Part shown: piece by piece, positions 17,147 through 26,474 of the stretch
How positions within the stretch are numbered: the first letter of the stretch is position 1
Layout of the letters: each line of letters opens with the position of its first letter
Assembly (NCBI RefSeq): GCF_027497995.1
Contig: NZ_JAODBT010000001.1
Coordinates: 124,001-188,000 of the forward strand
Reading direction: 5' to 3'
Origin: Stenotrophomonas sp. Iso1
GTDB lineage: Bacteria > Pseudomonadota > Gammaproteobacteria > Xanthomonadales > Xanthomonadaceae
DNA length: 64,000 nucleotides
Notes under the pieces: model-generated
Database searches by the model: none
Seen by the model: the letters and a program-made list of their open reading frames with translations, nothing else
Told to the model about the DNA's origin: nothing
Made by a program: the position numbers and the translations under genes

Positions 17147-19773
17147 TGGCGCCGATGTCGAAACAGAAATCCCAGCCCGACCAGGGCGAACTGCTTCCGC
17201 CGGACGACGCCAACGCGTCGGCCGCCTCTCCTGCTGCCATCGTGCCGAGCCATGGCGCGCGTGGACCGCACGCCCGCGCTGGCCGCCGCCCGCTGTGGGC
17301 GCGCCTGCTCGGCAGGTTGGTCGAGCCCTGGTTGGGCCTGAAGATCGAGCCCGAACAAGCCGGTGAACACAACGACGGCCGCCCGGTGGTGTACGTGCTG
17401 GAGGACTACGGTCTGTCCAACGCGCTCATCCTGGACAAGGCCTGTCGCGACGCAGGCCTGCCCTCGCCATTGGTACCGCTGGCCGGTGACCCCACCGGGC
17501 GCAAGCGCGCCTACGTGGCGTTGTCGCGACGCTCCAGCAACAGCGCGCTGATCCCCGAGCAGCGTGGCGCCAAAACCCACTCTGACTCGCTGGCCAAGCT
17601 GCTGCAGGCGCACCGCGCCAACCCGGCGCTGGACATCCACCTGGTGCCGGTGTCGATCTTCGTTGGCCGCGCCCCGGACAAGCAGAGCGGCTGGTTCGCC
17701 GTGTTGTTCTCGGAAAACTGGGCATTGGTCGGCCGCTTCCGCCGCCTGCTGGCAGTGCTGCTCAATGGCCGCGACACCATCGTCCGCTTCGCACCGCCCG
17801 TTTCGCTGCGTGAAACCGTGGACGAGGGGCTGGAGCCGGAGCGCACCGTGCGCAAGCTGCAGCGCGTGCTGCGTACCCATTTCCGTCGCATACGCGAATC
17901 GATCATCGGCCCGGATCTGTCCACCCGCCGCCTGCTGGTGGACAAGGTGCTGGAATCGGACTCGGTGCGCGAAGCCATCGCCGTCCAGGCCAAGCGCGAC
18001 AACACCAAGACCACTGAGGCCTGGAAGAAGGCGCAGAGCTACGCTTGGGAAATCGCTGCCGATTACTCCACGCCGGTGGTGCGATCGGCCAGTTTCATGC
18101 TCAGCCACGTCTGGAACCGCATTTACGCCGGCGTGCTGGTGCACCACCTGGACAAGTTCAAGGAAGCCGCGCCCGGGCACGAAGTCGTCTACGTTCCCAG
18201 CCACCGCAGCCACATGGACTACCTGCTGCTGAGCTACCTGCTCTACGACCGCGGCATCGTGCCGCCGCACATCTTCGCCGGCATCAATCTCAACCTGCCG
18301 GTGGTGGGTACGTTGCTGCGCAAGGGCGGTGCGTTCTTTGCACGGCGCAGTTTCCGCGGCAACCCGCTGTATTCGGCGGTGTTTTCCGAGTACATGGCGC
18401 AGCTGGTTTCCGGCGGTTATTCGATCGAGTACTTCGTCGAAGGTGGCCGCTCACGTACCGGCCGCCTGTTGCAGCCCAAGGGTGGCGTGATTTCGATGAC
18501 GCTGCGCGCGTACCTGCGCCAGCCGCGCAAGCCGGTGCTGTTCCAGCCCATCTACATCGGCTACGAAAAGCTGATGGAGGGCAACAGCTACCTGGACGAG
18601 CTGACCGGCCGGCCGAAGGAAAAAGAATCAATCTGGGCGCTGTTGTGGGGCATCCCCAAGGTGCTCAAGCAGAACTTCGGCCAGGTGGTGGTGAACTTCG
18701 GTGAGCCCATCGCCCTGACCGACGTGCTGTCCGAGAACGCCCCGGAATGGGACGGCCGGCCGATCTCCGAAGACGAGAAGCCGACCTGGTTGATGAAGAC
18801 CGTCGACACGCTCGCGCAGCGCATCAATGTGCACGTCAACGCCGCTGCCGACGTCAACCCCATCAACCTGCTGGCGCTGGCGTTGCTGTCCACGCCCAAG
18901 CACGCCATGGGCGAGGCCGACCTGATCGCACAGATCGAGTTGAGCAAGAAGCTGCTGGTGGAAATGCCGTACTCCGACCGCGTTACGGTCACCCCGCATT
19001 CGCCCGAGCGCATCATCGCCCACGCCGAGGAAATCAACGTCCTCACCCGGGTCAAGCATCCGCTGGGCGATGTGTTGAGTGTCAGTGGCGACACGGCGGT
19101 ACTGCTGAGTTATTTCCGCAACAACGTCCTGCATCTGTTCACTGCATCGTCGTGGGTGGCATGCTGTTTCCAGAACAACCGCCGCATGAGCCGTGGTGGC
19201 TTGCTGCGCCTGGGGCGTGGTTTGTATCCGTTCCTGCAGGCCGAGTTGTTCCTGCCGTGGACCGAGGACGAGTTCGCCGCACGCATCGACCAGACCATCA
19301 ACGTGTTCGTGCGCGAAGGTCTGCTGCAGCACGTGGGCGAGGACGACGGCGGCATGCTTGCGCGCAGCACTGGCCAGACCGATGAAGTGTTCCGTCTGCG
19401 TGCCATTGGTCACTCGCTGCAGCAGGCGTTCGAGCGTTATTACATCGCCATCGCCGTGCTGGTGAAAAACGGCCCGGGCACGCTTGGCGCCGCCGAACTG
19501 GAAAGCCTGTGCCAACAGGCCGCGCAGCGCCTGAGCCTGCTGTACGCACCGGCTGCGCCGGAGTTCTTCGACAAATCCCTGTTCCGTGGCTTCATCCAGA
19601 AAATGCGCGAACTGCGCCTGGTGTGGCCGGACGAGAACAGCAAGCTGTTGTTCGATGACCGTCTCGATGCCTGGGCCAAGGACGCCAAATTCATCCTCGG
19701 CCGCGAACTGCGCCACACCATCGAACGTGTGAGCCCGGAAGCGGTGAAGCCGGCGGAGCCGCCGGTTTCGTAA
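17146..19773 (+). CDS. plsB: Glycerol-3-phosphate 1-O-acyltransferase
   Basis: First committed step of phospholipid synthesis: acylation of sn-glycerol 3-phosphate at position 1 from acyl-ACP or acyl-CoA, at the inner membrane. It is 875 residues (872 if the second ATG at 17155 is used), slightly longer than the ~807 of E. coli PlsB because of an N-terminal extension. The catalytic HX4D motif is HRSHMD (H353, D358). Further blocks are GGAFFARRSFRGNPLY, the glycerol-phosphate site FVEGGRSRTGR, and FQPIYIGYEKL. The gene starts within the stop codon of the lipoprotein gene and is followed 48 bases later by dinD on the same strand. Confidence 0.96.
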   Translation: MAPMSKQKSQPDQGELLPPDDANASAASPAAIVPSHGARGPHARAGRRPLWARLLGRLVEPWLGLKIEPEQAGEHNDGRPVVYVLEDYGLSNALILDKACRDAGLPSPLVPLAGDPTGRKRAYVALSRRSSNSALIPEQRGAKTHSDSLAKLLQAHRANPALDIHLVPVSIFVGRAPDKQSGWFAVLFSENWALVGRFRRLLAVLLNGRDTIVRFAPPVSLRETVDEGLEPERTVRKLQRVLRTHFRRIRESIIGPDLSTRRLLVDKVLESDSVREAIAVQAKRDNTKTTEAWKKAQSYAWEIAADYSTPVVRSASFMLSHVWNRIYAGVLVHHLDKFKEAAPGHEVVYVPSHRSHMDYLLLSYLLYDRGIVPPHIFAGINLNLPVVGTLLRKGGAFFARRSFRGNPLYSAVFSEYMAQLVSGGYSIEYFVEGGRSRTGRLLQPKGGVISMTLRAYLRQPRKPVLFQPIYIGYEKLMEGNSYLDELTGRPKEKESIWALLWGIPKVLKQNFGQVVVNFGEPIALTDVLSENAPEWDGRPISEDEKPTWLMKTVDTLAQRINVHVNAAADVNPINLLALALLSTPKHAMGEADLIAQIELSKKLLVEMPYSDRVTVTPHSPERIIAHAEEINVLTRVKHPLGDVLSVSGDTAVLLSYFRNNVLHLFTASSWVACCFQNNRRMSRGGLLRLGRGLYPFLQAELFLPWTEDEFAARIDQTINVFVREGLLQHVGEDDGGMLARSTGQTDEVFRLRAIGHSLQQAFERYYIAIAVLVKNGPGTLGAAELESLCQQAAQRLSLLYAPAAPEFFDKSLFRGFIQKMRELRLVWPDENSKLLFDDRLDAWAKDAKFILGRELRHTIERVSPEAVKPAEPPVS

Positions 19774-19821
19774 AAGCGGTTTGAAATTCAAAGGACCAAA
19801 CACAGGACGTGGACAGTGCTT

Positions 19822-20676
19822 ATGAATGAGAAGACGAATAAGACGGCAGGTGCAGTCGAAGGGCTGCCTGCCCTGGAAGGTGCGGTGGTTCGTCGTACCT
19901 GGCATGAAGGCCAATGGTGGTTTGCGGTAGTCGATGTTGTGGCGGCTCTGACGCAATCGCCCAATCCGGCCGGGTATCTGCGTGACCTTCGCCAGCGCGA
20001 TGAATCGCTTTCCCGCAGCTGGGAAGCGCTGGTCACGCCTTTGCGCGCTGAGACGCCCGGTGGCCCGCAATTGTTGAACTGCGCCACCCTGGAGGGTGTG
20101 CTACGTATCATCCAGTCGATCCCCTCGACGCGGGCCGAGCCATTCAAGCTCTGGCTGGCCAAGGTGGGCAATGAGCGCCTCGAAGAAGCCAGCGCAAACG
20201 ACTTCGGCGCACTGAGCGAAGCGCAGCGCCGCCTGTTGTTGCGTGAGCAGATGAGCGAACACAACAAGGAGCTGGCTGCTGCCGCCAGGCAAGCAGGTGT
20301 GGAATCACCGCTGGACTACGCCGTCTTTCAGGATCATGGCTACAAGGGTTTGTATGGCGGCTTCGGTGCGAAGGATATCCATGCGCACAAGGGGTTGAAG
20401 AAGAGTCAGAAGATTCTTGACCACATGGGCAGCACTGAACTGGCAGCCAATCTGTTCCGCGCCACACAGACGGAAGAGAAGCTCAAACGTGATCAGGTGA
20501 GCGGCAAAGCCGCGGCCAATCGCACCCATCAGCAGGTGGGTGAGAAAGTCCGCAAAACCATCCAGGAGCTGGGCGGCACCTTGCCCGAAGCTTTGCCTAA
20601 GCCAGAAAAGAGCATCCAGCAGATTCAGCAGGCAATGACGCCCAAGTTGAGCAAGGGCAAACCCAAAGCGGGCTGA
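19822..20676 (+). CDS. dinD: DNA damage-inducible protein D (BRO-N domain)
   Basis: A 284-residue protein from the ATG at 19822; an in-frame GTG lies two codons upstream. Residues ~15-105 form a BRO-N-type domain (WWFAVVDVVAALTQSPNPAGYL). The middle and C-terminal part is typical DinD, with YKGLYGGFGAKDI and LDHMGSTELAANLFRATQTE. E. coli DinD is LexA-controlled and antagonises RecA filaments after assembly. Here no LexA-type box is visible in the 48-base gap after plsB, only a short palindrome TTTGA-AAT-TCAAA (19785-19797), so SOS control is unproven. The gene may be read through from plsB. A strong hairpin terminates it. Confidence 0.88.
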   Translation: MNEKTNKTAGAVEGLPALEGAVVRRTWHEGQWWFAVVDVVAALTQSPNPAGYLRDLRQRDESLSRSWEALVTPLRAETPGGPQLLNCATLEGVLRIIQSIPSTRAEPFKLWLAKVGNERLEEASANDFGALSEAQRRLLLREQMSEHNKELAAAARQAGVESPLDYAVFQDHGYKGLYGGFGAKDIHAHKGLKKSQKILDHMGSTELAANLFRATQTEEKLKRDQVSGKAAANRTHQQVGEKVRKTIQELGGTLPEALPKPEKSIQQIQQAMTPKLSKGKPKAG

Positions 20677-20710
20677 CGGGGCTTCTGGTCTTGATAATCA
20701 ACCGCTTGGA

Positions 20711-20742
20711 CAAAGGGGGGGGGCAAATTGCCCCCCCCCTTT
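20711..20742 (+). terminator. Intrinsic terminator of dinD
   Basis: AAAGGGGGGGGGC, loop AAATT, then GCCCCCCCC and TTTT. A 12-bp GC stem continued by A-T pairs and a T tract. The homopolymer runs of 8-9 G/C are slippage-prone. The rest of the gap, 20743-21021, holds a second hairpin (20995-21013, CCGTGCC / GGCACGG) at the end of ydcH and no credible gene. Confidence 0.85.
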
Positions 20743-21021
20743 TGTGGTTCCGCGAACCGGAAGCGTGCCACGCGAAACGCCACCCTCACCGTGAATACGA
20801 TGGCAGGCTACCCCGGCGATTTGGCCACAATCGTGTCGGCTAGCGCTGACGGGTATGCCAACAGCGTGCGGGTGTGGTCGCGCGGGAATAGGACATCACG
20901 GTTGGTACAGCGTTGGGTCAGTTGATGATTCTTTACGACAAAAACCGTTGAGCGCGGTCAGCGCTTGATCGGGAACTGAACGGGATGCTTCACACCGTGC
21001 CGTGCTGGCACGGGGTAGGCA

Positions 21022-21216
21022 TCAGGCCGGCTCGTCCGGGACCAACATGCATTCCAGTTGGCTGATGCAGTCCTTGAGCTGCAGCTTGCGCCGCTTCAGC
21101 CGCTTGGCTTCCAGCTCATCGTCGGGATTGGCGGCCAGGCGCGCGATGCGTTCATCCAGTCCGCGGTGTTCGCTCCGCAGAAGAATGATGCGCTGGCTGA
21201 TTTCGGCGGGCGTCAT
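21022..21216 (-). CDS. YdcH family protein (DUF465)
   Basis: A 64-residue protein. The ATG at 21216 is chosen because it gives the family's usual length and has GGAG just upstream; longer in-frame extensions overlap the divergent ttcA region. The sequence is an antiparallel helical hairpin with the DUF465 pattern: RIILLRSEHRGLDERIARL, then ELEAKRLKRRKLQLKDCISQ. Function is unknown. A -10-like TATGCT lies on the minus strand at 21239-21234, so its promoter is back-to-back with that of ttcA. Confidence 0.85.
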   Translation of the reverse strand: MTPAEISQRIILLRSEHRGLDERIARLAANPDDELEAKRLKRRKLQLKDCISQLECMLVPDEPA

Positions 21217-21280
21217 GGTCTCCACGGGCGTTGAGCATACACAGTTGCGATGACCGGTGAGAGGCCCCCTCGCCAGCCGG

Positions 21281-21286
21281 TAGAAT
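21281..21286 (+). promoter_or_regulatory. -10-like box of ttcA
   Basis: TAGAAT (five of six consensus bases) ending 6 bases before the ttcA ATG at 21293. If used, transcription would begin at or next to the start codon. No good -35 is visible. Confidence 0.4.
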
Positions 21287-21292
21287 GCCCTG

Positions 21293-22228
21293 ATGATTTC
21301 GGCTCTCCCCCTGTCCGCCCCCGTGCCGCGCACGCGTGATTCGCGTGCGGTTGAACGCGGGCACCACAAGCTCGGCAAACGGTTGCGCCGTCAGGTGGGG
21401 CAGGCCATTGCCGACTTCGGCATGATCCAGGCCGGCGACAAGGTGATGGTTTGCCTGTCCGGCGGCAAGGACAGCTACACGTTGCTGGACGTGCTGTTGC
21501 AGCTGCAGAAGAAGGCGCCGGTGCCGTTCGAGCTGGTGGCGGTGAACCTGGACCAGAAGCAGCCCGGCTTTCCCGAGCATGTACTGCCGCACTACCTGGG
21601 CGCGCTGGGCGTGCCGTTCCAGATCATCGAGCAGGACACGTATTCCGTCGTCAACCGGTTGATCCCGGAAGGCAAAACGATGTGCTCGCTGTGTTCACGC
21701 ATGCGCCGCGGTGCGTTGTACAACCACGCGCAACGCCACGGTTTCACCAAGATCGCGCTGGGCCACCATCGTGACGACAGGGTGGCGACGTTTTTCATGA
21801 ATCTGTTCCACCACGCAAAGATTTCCAGCATGCCGCCCAAGCTGCTCAGCGACGACGGCAAGCATGTGGTGATCCGCCCACTGGCGTATGTGAGTGAGAG
21901 CGACATCATCGACTACGCCGCTGCACGCAGCTTCCCCATCATTCCCTGCAACCTGTGCGGCAGCCAGGAGAACCTGCAGCGCCGTCAGGTGAGTTTGATG
22001 ATGCAGCAGTGGGAGGCGCAACATCCCGGGCGCATCGAGCAGATTTCACGCGCGCTGGGCAACATTCAGCCATCGCAGATGGCCGATGCCACGTTGTTCG
22101 ATTTCATGGCACTGGGCCTTGGCGGCGATGCGCCGCTTCATGGTGCGCAACCGTGGTTGATGGGCGATGACCCGCCAGACGTTCAAGACGCCACGCTCCC
22201 TTTGGGAGGCGTTGGCGTACCGCAATAA
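21293..22228 (+). CDS. ttcA: tRNA 2-thiocytidine(32) synthetase
   Basis: Iron-sulphur PP-loop enzyme that thiolates cytidine 32 in certain tRNAs. Of 311 residues, the ATP-pyrophosphatase loop SGGKDS is at 56-61. The conserved cysteine pairs are CSLC (C131, C134) and CNLC (C219, C222), which in TtcA hold the 4Fe-4S cluster. [17 protein letters not shown] is the family's central block. The last ~20 residues (ending [10 protein letters not shown]) are not part of the conserved enzyme. A -10-like box ends 6 bases before the ATG, and no ribosome site is seen, suggesting a possible leaderless message. Confidence 0.95.
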   Translation: MISALPLSAPVPRTRDSRAVERGHHKLGKRLRRQVGQAIADFGMIQAGDKVMVCLSGGKDSYTLLDVLLQLQKKAPVPFELVAVNLDQKQPGFPEHVLPHYLGALGVPFQIIEQDTYSVVNRLIPEGKTMCSLCSRMRRGALYNHAQRHGFTKIALGHHRDDRVATFFMNLFHHAKISSMPPKLLSDDGKHVVIRPLAYVSESDIIDYAAARSFPIIPCNLCGSQENLQRRQVSLMMQQWEAQHPGRIEQISRALGNIQPSQMADATLFDFMALGLGGDAPLHGAQPWLMGDDPPDVQDATLPLGGVGVPQ

Positions 22229-22293
22229 TTTCAGCAGTGCTGCTTCGCCCCATCTTTGTCCGTCTTTCGGGCACCTTCTCCCAAGGGGAGATG

Positions 22294-22312
22294 CGGGGCA
22301 CCCCGGTTTTTT
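22294..22312 (+). terminator. Terminator after ttcA
   Basis: Short GC palindrome CGGGGCACCCCG followed by GTTTTTT. Another hairpin (CTCCC-AAG-GGGAG) precedes it at about 22279-22291. It lies between ttcA and rdgC on the same strand. Confidence 0.55.
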
Positions 22313-22354
22313 CGCATTTCTCTTTCCCTGTTTCCCTTTCCCGGCACCCAATTC

Positions 22355-23263
22355 ATGTTCTTCAAAAATCTCACGCTGTTCCGTTTTCCTACATCCATTG
22401 ATTTTTCCGAGGTCGATACGCTGTTGCCGCAGGTGATACTCAAGCCGGTCGGTGCGCTGGAAATGACTTCGCGTGGCTTCATCTCGCCGTTTGGCCGTGA
22501 AGAAAAGCTGCAGTTCTCGCACCGCCTGGGCGACGCGCTGTGGCTGACCGTCGGCGGCGAAGACAAGATCCTACCCAGCGTCGTGGTCAACGATCTGCTC
22601 GCACGCAAGTTGGAGGAAATCGAAGAGAAGGAAGGCCGCAAGCCGGGCGGCCGCGAGCGCAAGCGTCTGAAGGACGACCTGCTGCATGAACTGTTGCCGC
22701 GTGCGTTTGTGAAGAGTTCGCGTACCGATGCCCTCCTTGACCTGCAACACGGCTACGTCGCGGTGGATACCTCCAGCCGCAAGACCGGCGAAAACGTGAT
22801 GAGCGATATTCGCGGCATGCTCGGCAGTTTCCCGGCGATGCCGCTGAATGCGGAAGTGGCGCCACGCGCGATCCTCACCGCCTGGATTGCCGGCGAGCCG
22901 CTGCCGGAAGGCCTGAGCCTGGGTGAAGAGTGCGAGATGAAGGACCCGGCCGAAGGCGGCGCGGTGGTCAAGTGCCAGCACCAGGAACTGCGTTGCGACG
23001 AGATCGACAAGCACCTGGACGCTGGCAAGCAGGTCACCAAGCTGGCGTTGATTTTCGAGGACAACCTGTCCTTCGTGCTTGGCGAAGACCTCATCGTGCG
23101 CAAGCTCAAGTTCCTGGACGGCGCGCTGGACCAGCTGGAGCACATCGACGAGGACGGCCGTCGTGCCGAACTGGACGCACGCTTCGCGTTGCAGAGCGGT
23201 GAAATCCGCCGCTTGTTCCTGCTGCTGGAGCAGGCGTTCAAACTGAGCAAGGCCGACAGCTGA
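22355..23263 (+). CDS. rdgC: Recombination-associated protein RdgC
   Basis: 302 residues from the ATG at 22355 (MFFKNLTLFRFP), the usual RdgC start and length; an upstream in-frame start would add a non-homologous tail through the ttcA terminator. RdgC forms a ring-shaped dimer that binds double-stranded DNA without sequence specificity and limits RecA access. Typical blocks are LKPVGALEMTSRGFISPFG near the N-terminus and KHLDAGKQVTKLALIFED in the C-terminal half. The gene lies between ttcA and a YgjP-like gene on the same strand. Confidence 0.95.
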   Translation: MFFKNLTLFRFPTSIDFSEVDTLLPQVILKPVGALEMTSRGFISPFGREEKLQFSHRLGDALWLTVGGEDKILPSVVVNDLLARKLEEIEEKEGRKPGGRERKRLKDDLLHELLPRAFVKSSRTDALLDLQHGYVAVDTSSRKTGENVMSDIRGMLGSFPAMPLNAEVAPRAILTAWIAGEPLPEGLSLGEECEMKDPAEGGAVVKCQHQELRCDEIDKHLDAGKQVTKLALIFEDNLSFVLGEDLIVRKLKFLDGALDQLEHIDEDGRRAELDARFALQSGEIRRLFLLLEQAFKLSKADS

Positions 23264-23315
23264 ACCGAATCGCGTCTACCCGGATCCGTAACAGCGACGG
23301 GGCTATGCTGTGAGC

Positions 23316-24113
23316 ATGGGCCGTCTGTTCCGTCAGTTGATCGCACCCGCCGCGCCGGTGATCCAGCGCGACACGGTGCGGTTGCGCTTGGACGACGCCG
23401 AGATAGATGTGCTGCGCGTGCGCGATCCGCGTGCGCGCCGGCTCAAGCTCAGCGTTGATGAGCGCGGCGCACGGCTGACCATGCCGCTGCGCGCAAGCCT
23501 GATATCCGGCGAACGTTTCCTGCAGGCCAATCGGCAATGGTTGCAGCAGCAGTTGGCGCGGCTGGGTGGCGATGGCCTGATGGCACCGCCGCTGCGGCTG
23601 CGTGAGCCCGGCATGTTGCCGTTGCGCGGTGAACTGTTGCCGGTGCAATGGCAGGAAGGCCGTTTCACCCGCATCGAGATCGGTGCCGAGGGCGTTTGCA
23701 TCCAGATGCCCGCGCGCGCCGGCGAACAGGCGTTGCGCCGCGCGCTGCGCGAATTCTATGAAGCGCAGACGCGTGCCGATGTCGGCCAGTGGTTGCCTCG
23801 CTATTTGCCCAGCCTGTCCCGCGCGCCGGCGCGGTTGCGCGTCAAGGTGATGTCCTCGCAATGGGGTTCACTGGCGCCGGATGGCTCGATGGCACTGGAC
23901 CTGGCGTTGGTGCTGGGCCGGTCGTTGGCATTTGAGTACGTGTTGGTGCACGAGCTGTGTCACCTGCTGCAGGCCAATCACTCGCCGGTTTTCTGGGCCG
24001 AGGTGGAAGCGCGCTTCCCGCACTGGGAGCAGGAGCGCGATTACCTGCGTGTGGAAGGGCGCAAGCTCAAGAGCACGCTGCATCAGTTGTTGCAGGTACG
24101 CCAAGAGGCTTGA
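23316..24113 (+). CDS. YgjP-like (DUF45/M48-type) zinc metalloprotein
   Basis: 265 residues from the ATG at 23316; an in-frame GTG at 23310 would add two residues. The C-terminal half carries the zinc-protease motif HELCH in EYVLVHELCHLLQANHSPVFW, followed by the family signature SPVFWAEVEARFPHWE, with SSQWGSLAPDGSMALDLAL upstream. YgjP/DUF45 proteins have a WLM-like metallopeptidase fold. Their substrates are unestablished. A -10-like TATGCT (23304-23309) ends 6 bases before the ATG with no ribosome site, again a leaderless candidate. It is convergent with the chemoreceptor gene. Confidence 0.85.
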   Translation: MGRLFRQLIAPAAPVIQRDTVRLRLDDAEIDVLRVRDPRARRLKLSVDERGARLTMPLRASLISGERFLQANRQWLQQQLARLGGDGLMAPPLRLREPGMLPLRGELLPVQWQEGRFTRIEIGAEGVCIQMPARAGEQALRRALREFYEAQTRADVGQWLPRYLPSLSRAPARLRVKVMSSQWGSLAPDGSMALDLALVLGRSLAFEYVLVHELCHLLQANHSPVFWAEVEARFPHWEQERDYLRVEGRKLKSTLHQLLQVRQEA

Positions 24114-24164
24114 GTTTCAGCGGAGGTGTTATCGCTCCGGGTTTCCCGTCGCCTGCGCGAAAGA

Positions 24165-24262
24165 GAGAGGACTGAATCCGGTTTCGCGGTGCTTTCACCG
24201 TGTGCACGAACCGTCCTCTCCCTTTTCCGAAGGCGCGGGGAGGGCGGCTTACCGGCCCTCCC
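24165..24262. repeat. Double hairpin region between convergent genes
   Basis: GAGAGGAC (24165-24172) pairs with GTCCTCTC (24213-24220) and encloses a nested CGGTG-CTTT-CACCG hairpin (24187-24200). A second hairpin GGGAGGGC / GCCCTCCC spans 24238-24262. No T-run accompanies either. Position suggests bidirectional termination. The composition is like the other CTCTCCC-rich intergenic repeats. Confidence 0.5.
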
Positions 24263-24284
24263 ATAGAAGCGTCACGTCCGCAGG

Positions 24285-26462
24285 TCAGGCCGTCCGACGC
24301 CGTGATGCTGCAGCAACGCCATCAACGCCATCAACGCCATCAACGCCGGAATACCGAAACACCGACACCGCGCCGGCCAACGTTTCGGCCTGCTGTTCCA
24401 TGGACCGTGCCGCCGCGCTGGCCTCTTCCACCAGCGCCGCATTCTGCTGCGTGGTTTCGTCCATCTGCACGACGGTGTAATTGACCTGCTCGATGCCGGA
24501 CGATTGTTCCTGCGATGCCGCTGCAATGCGGGTCATCAGTTCAGTCACTTCCTGCACCGAGGTGACGATTTCATCCATGGTGCTGCCAGCACGCGCCACC
24601 AATGCTGCGCCATCGTCGACCTTGCTCATGGAGTCATCGATCAAGCCCTTGATCTCGCGTGCCGCCGTGGCTGAGCGTTGTGCCAGCGTGCGCACTTCCG
24701 ATGCCACCACGGCAAAGCCGCGTCCCTGGTCACCGGCGCGTGCGGCTTCCACCGCTGCATTCAGTGCCAGGATGTTGGTCTGGAAAGCGATGCCATCAAT
24801 CACCGAAATGATCTCGGCAATGCGGTGCGAAGAATGCTCGATGGCCCGCATGGTGCTGACCACCTGGCCCACCACGTCGCCGCCGCGTGCGGCCACATCG
24901 GCCGTGCCGACCGCCAGCGTGTTGGCGTGGCGCGCGGACTCGGCGTTCTCGCGCACGGTGGCAGTCAATTCCTCCATCGACGCAGCGGTCTCTTCGAGAC
25001 TGGCAGCCTGCTGCTCGGTGCGACGTGACAGATCATCGTTGCCGCTGGCGATTTCGCGCGCGGCCGTGGTGATCGACTGCGAGCATTGCTTGATCTGACC
25101 GATGATGCTGGCCAGACGCTCGGCGGTAAGGTTGGCATCGCGCTTCATCGCGTCGAAGTCGCCGGCGTGGTCGCCGGTGATGCGGTGCTCCAGATTTCCT
25201 TCGGCCAGCGCGGCAAGCATCGTACGGATTTCGCCAGTGGCGCCGGCCACCGTTTCCAGCAGCTGGTTGATACCAACGGTCAGCGTCTGGATGAAGCCGG
25301 CTTCAGTCACCGGCTGCAGGCGTTGGGCAAGGTCGCCGGCGGTGGCGGCAGCGACGATGCTGGCCACGCTGTTTTCCAGCTGCAGCTCCAGGGTGCGATC
25401 GATCCACTCCACGGCATAGCCGCTGCGGCTGCCATCGGCGTTGAATACCGGCGTCACCACCTGGCCGAAATGCACATCACCGATGCGGATAAGACCGTTG
25501 TGCGGTCGTTGCAGCTGGTCGAGCATGCCGCGGATGCGCGCCGGGTTGGCGTGGAAGCGATGGATGCTGCTGCCGATGAGCGTGTCCACGTCGAAGTCGG
25601 GAAACGCACGGCGCAGTGTCTCCTGCTGGTTGCGCAGCAATGCGACCACCGAGCGGTTTACGTAGCGGATGATGTGGTCGTGATCGGCAATCATCATGCC
25701 GGTGCGCGAGGCATCCAGCGACGCGCGGATCTGGGCGTTCTCGTGATGCAACGCCAGCTCAAGTTGCTGGCGCTGATGCAACTGCATCTGCATTCGCAAC
25801 ACGCCGTCAGCCAATGTGCCGGGCGCAAATGGCGTGGTGCCAATGACATCGCGTGCGTCATCGCCACTGGCGATGGCATCCACCAGCGCACGCAACGTGG
25901 CCGGAGCTGCACCCAATGTCTGCACCTGGCGACGCAGTTGCCCGGCCATCACACAGACAAAGCCGGCTTCCACCACCACGTACAACGCATGCAGCAGCAC
26001 GATGCTGAAATCGCTGCCTTGTGCGAATGCGTGCACGGGCATTCCGCGCGTCTGCATCCAATAGAAAGCCAGGTGATGCACGGTGACGGCGGTAGCGGCC
26101 ACGGCCACCGGGATCCAGTCGCGGTAATACAGCAACAGCGCAATCACCACGAACACGCCGAAATGCATTTCCACCAGACCATGCGCCTGCTGGATGGTGG
26201 CCGCCACCAAAGCCACCAACACCAGCGCCACAGTGATGCGGCTGAGCAGCGTGCCGGGTGCGAGTTTGAGCTGCACAGCCATCAAGGCCAGCGACGGCAG
26301 GCTGATCGCCAGGAAGGGCAACCACTCCCCTGACCACCACGCGATACCCAGCGATGCCAACCCCAGCAACAAACCAAACAGCAGGAACAGCCGGTCAGCG
26401 GCGCAGGCCAGCTGTGTGTAATAGGCATCGTGAGGCGATGTGGTGTGCGTGCGAGGGGACAT
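24285..26462 (-). CDS. Methyl-accepting chemotaxis protein with multi-span N-terminus and PAS domain
   Basis: A 725-residue chemoreceptor. The N-terminal ~190 residues have five or six membrane segments (e.g. [19 protein letters not shown]) in place of a periplasmic ligand domain. A PAS domain follows (about 245-360; [20 protein letters not shown]), then two HAMP-like linkers, and the signalling hairpin with the highly conserved tip [20 protein letters not shown]. It therefore probably senses a membrane or cytoplasmic cue such as redox or energy state. The last residues are a [11 protein letters not shown] repeat encoded by a 9-base tandem repeat. The thioredoxin-like gene ending 12 bases upstream of its start is on the same strand and likely cotranscribed. 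Confidence 0.92.
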   Translation of the reverse strand: MSPRTHTTSPHDAYYTQLACAADRLFLLFGLLLGLASLGIAWWSGEWLPFLAISLPSLALMAVQLKLAPGTLLSRITVALVLVALVAATIQQAHGLVEMHFGVFVVIALLLYYRDWIPVAVAATAVTVHHLAFYWMQTRGMPVHAFAQGSDFSIVLLHALYVVVEAGFVCVMAGQLRRQVQTLGAAPATLRALVDAIASGDDARDVIGTTPFAPGTLADGVLRMQMQLHQRQQLELALHHENAQIRASLDASRTGMMIADHDHIIRYVNRSVVALLRNQQETLRRAFPDFDVDTLIGSSIHRFHANPARIRGMLDQLQRPHNGLIRIGDVHFGQVVTPVFNADGSRSGYAVEWIDRTLELQLENSVASIVAAATAGDLAQRLQPVTEAGFIQTLTVGINQLLETVAGATGEIRTMLAALAEGNLEHRITGDHAGDFDAMKRDANLTAERLASIIGQIKQCSQSITTAAREIASGNDDLSRRTEQQAASLEETAASMEELTATVRENAESARHANTLAVGTADVAARGGDVVGQVVSTMRAIEHSSHRIAEIISVIDGIAFQTNILALNAAVEAARAGDQGRGFAVVASEVRTLAQRSATAAREIKGLIDDSMSKVDDGAALVARAGSTMDEIVTSVQEVTELMTRIAAASQEQSSGIEQVNYTVVQMDETTQQNAALVEEASAAARSMEQQAETLAGAVSVFRYSGVDGVDGVDGVAAASRRRTA
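24314..24347 (-). repeat. In-frame 9-base tandem repeat in chemoreceptor C-terminus
   Basis: Three full copies plus seven bases of CAACGCCAT (plus strand), coding on the minus strand for a GVD-type tripeptide repeat at the extreme C-terminus. Being a multiple of three, length changes would keep the frame. Confidence 0.85.
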
Positions 26463-26474
26463 GCGGACTCCGGT

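Noticed and set aside
20728-20925. 65-codon frame after the dinD terminator
   Set aside because: It begins inside the C-run of the terminator hairpin and has no ribosome site or family resemblance.
24314-24347. CRISPR-like array
   Set aside because: The repeats are contiguous 9-base units without spacers and lie within a coding region.
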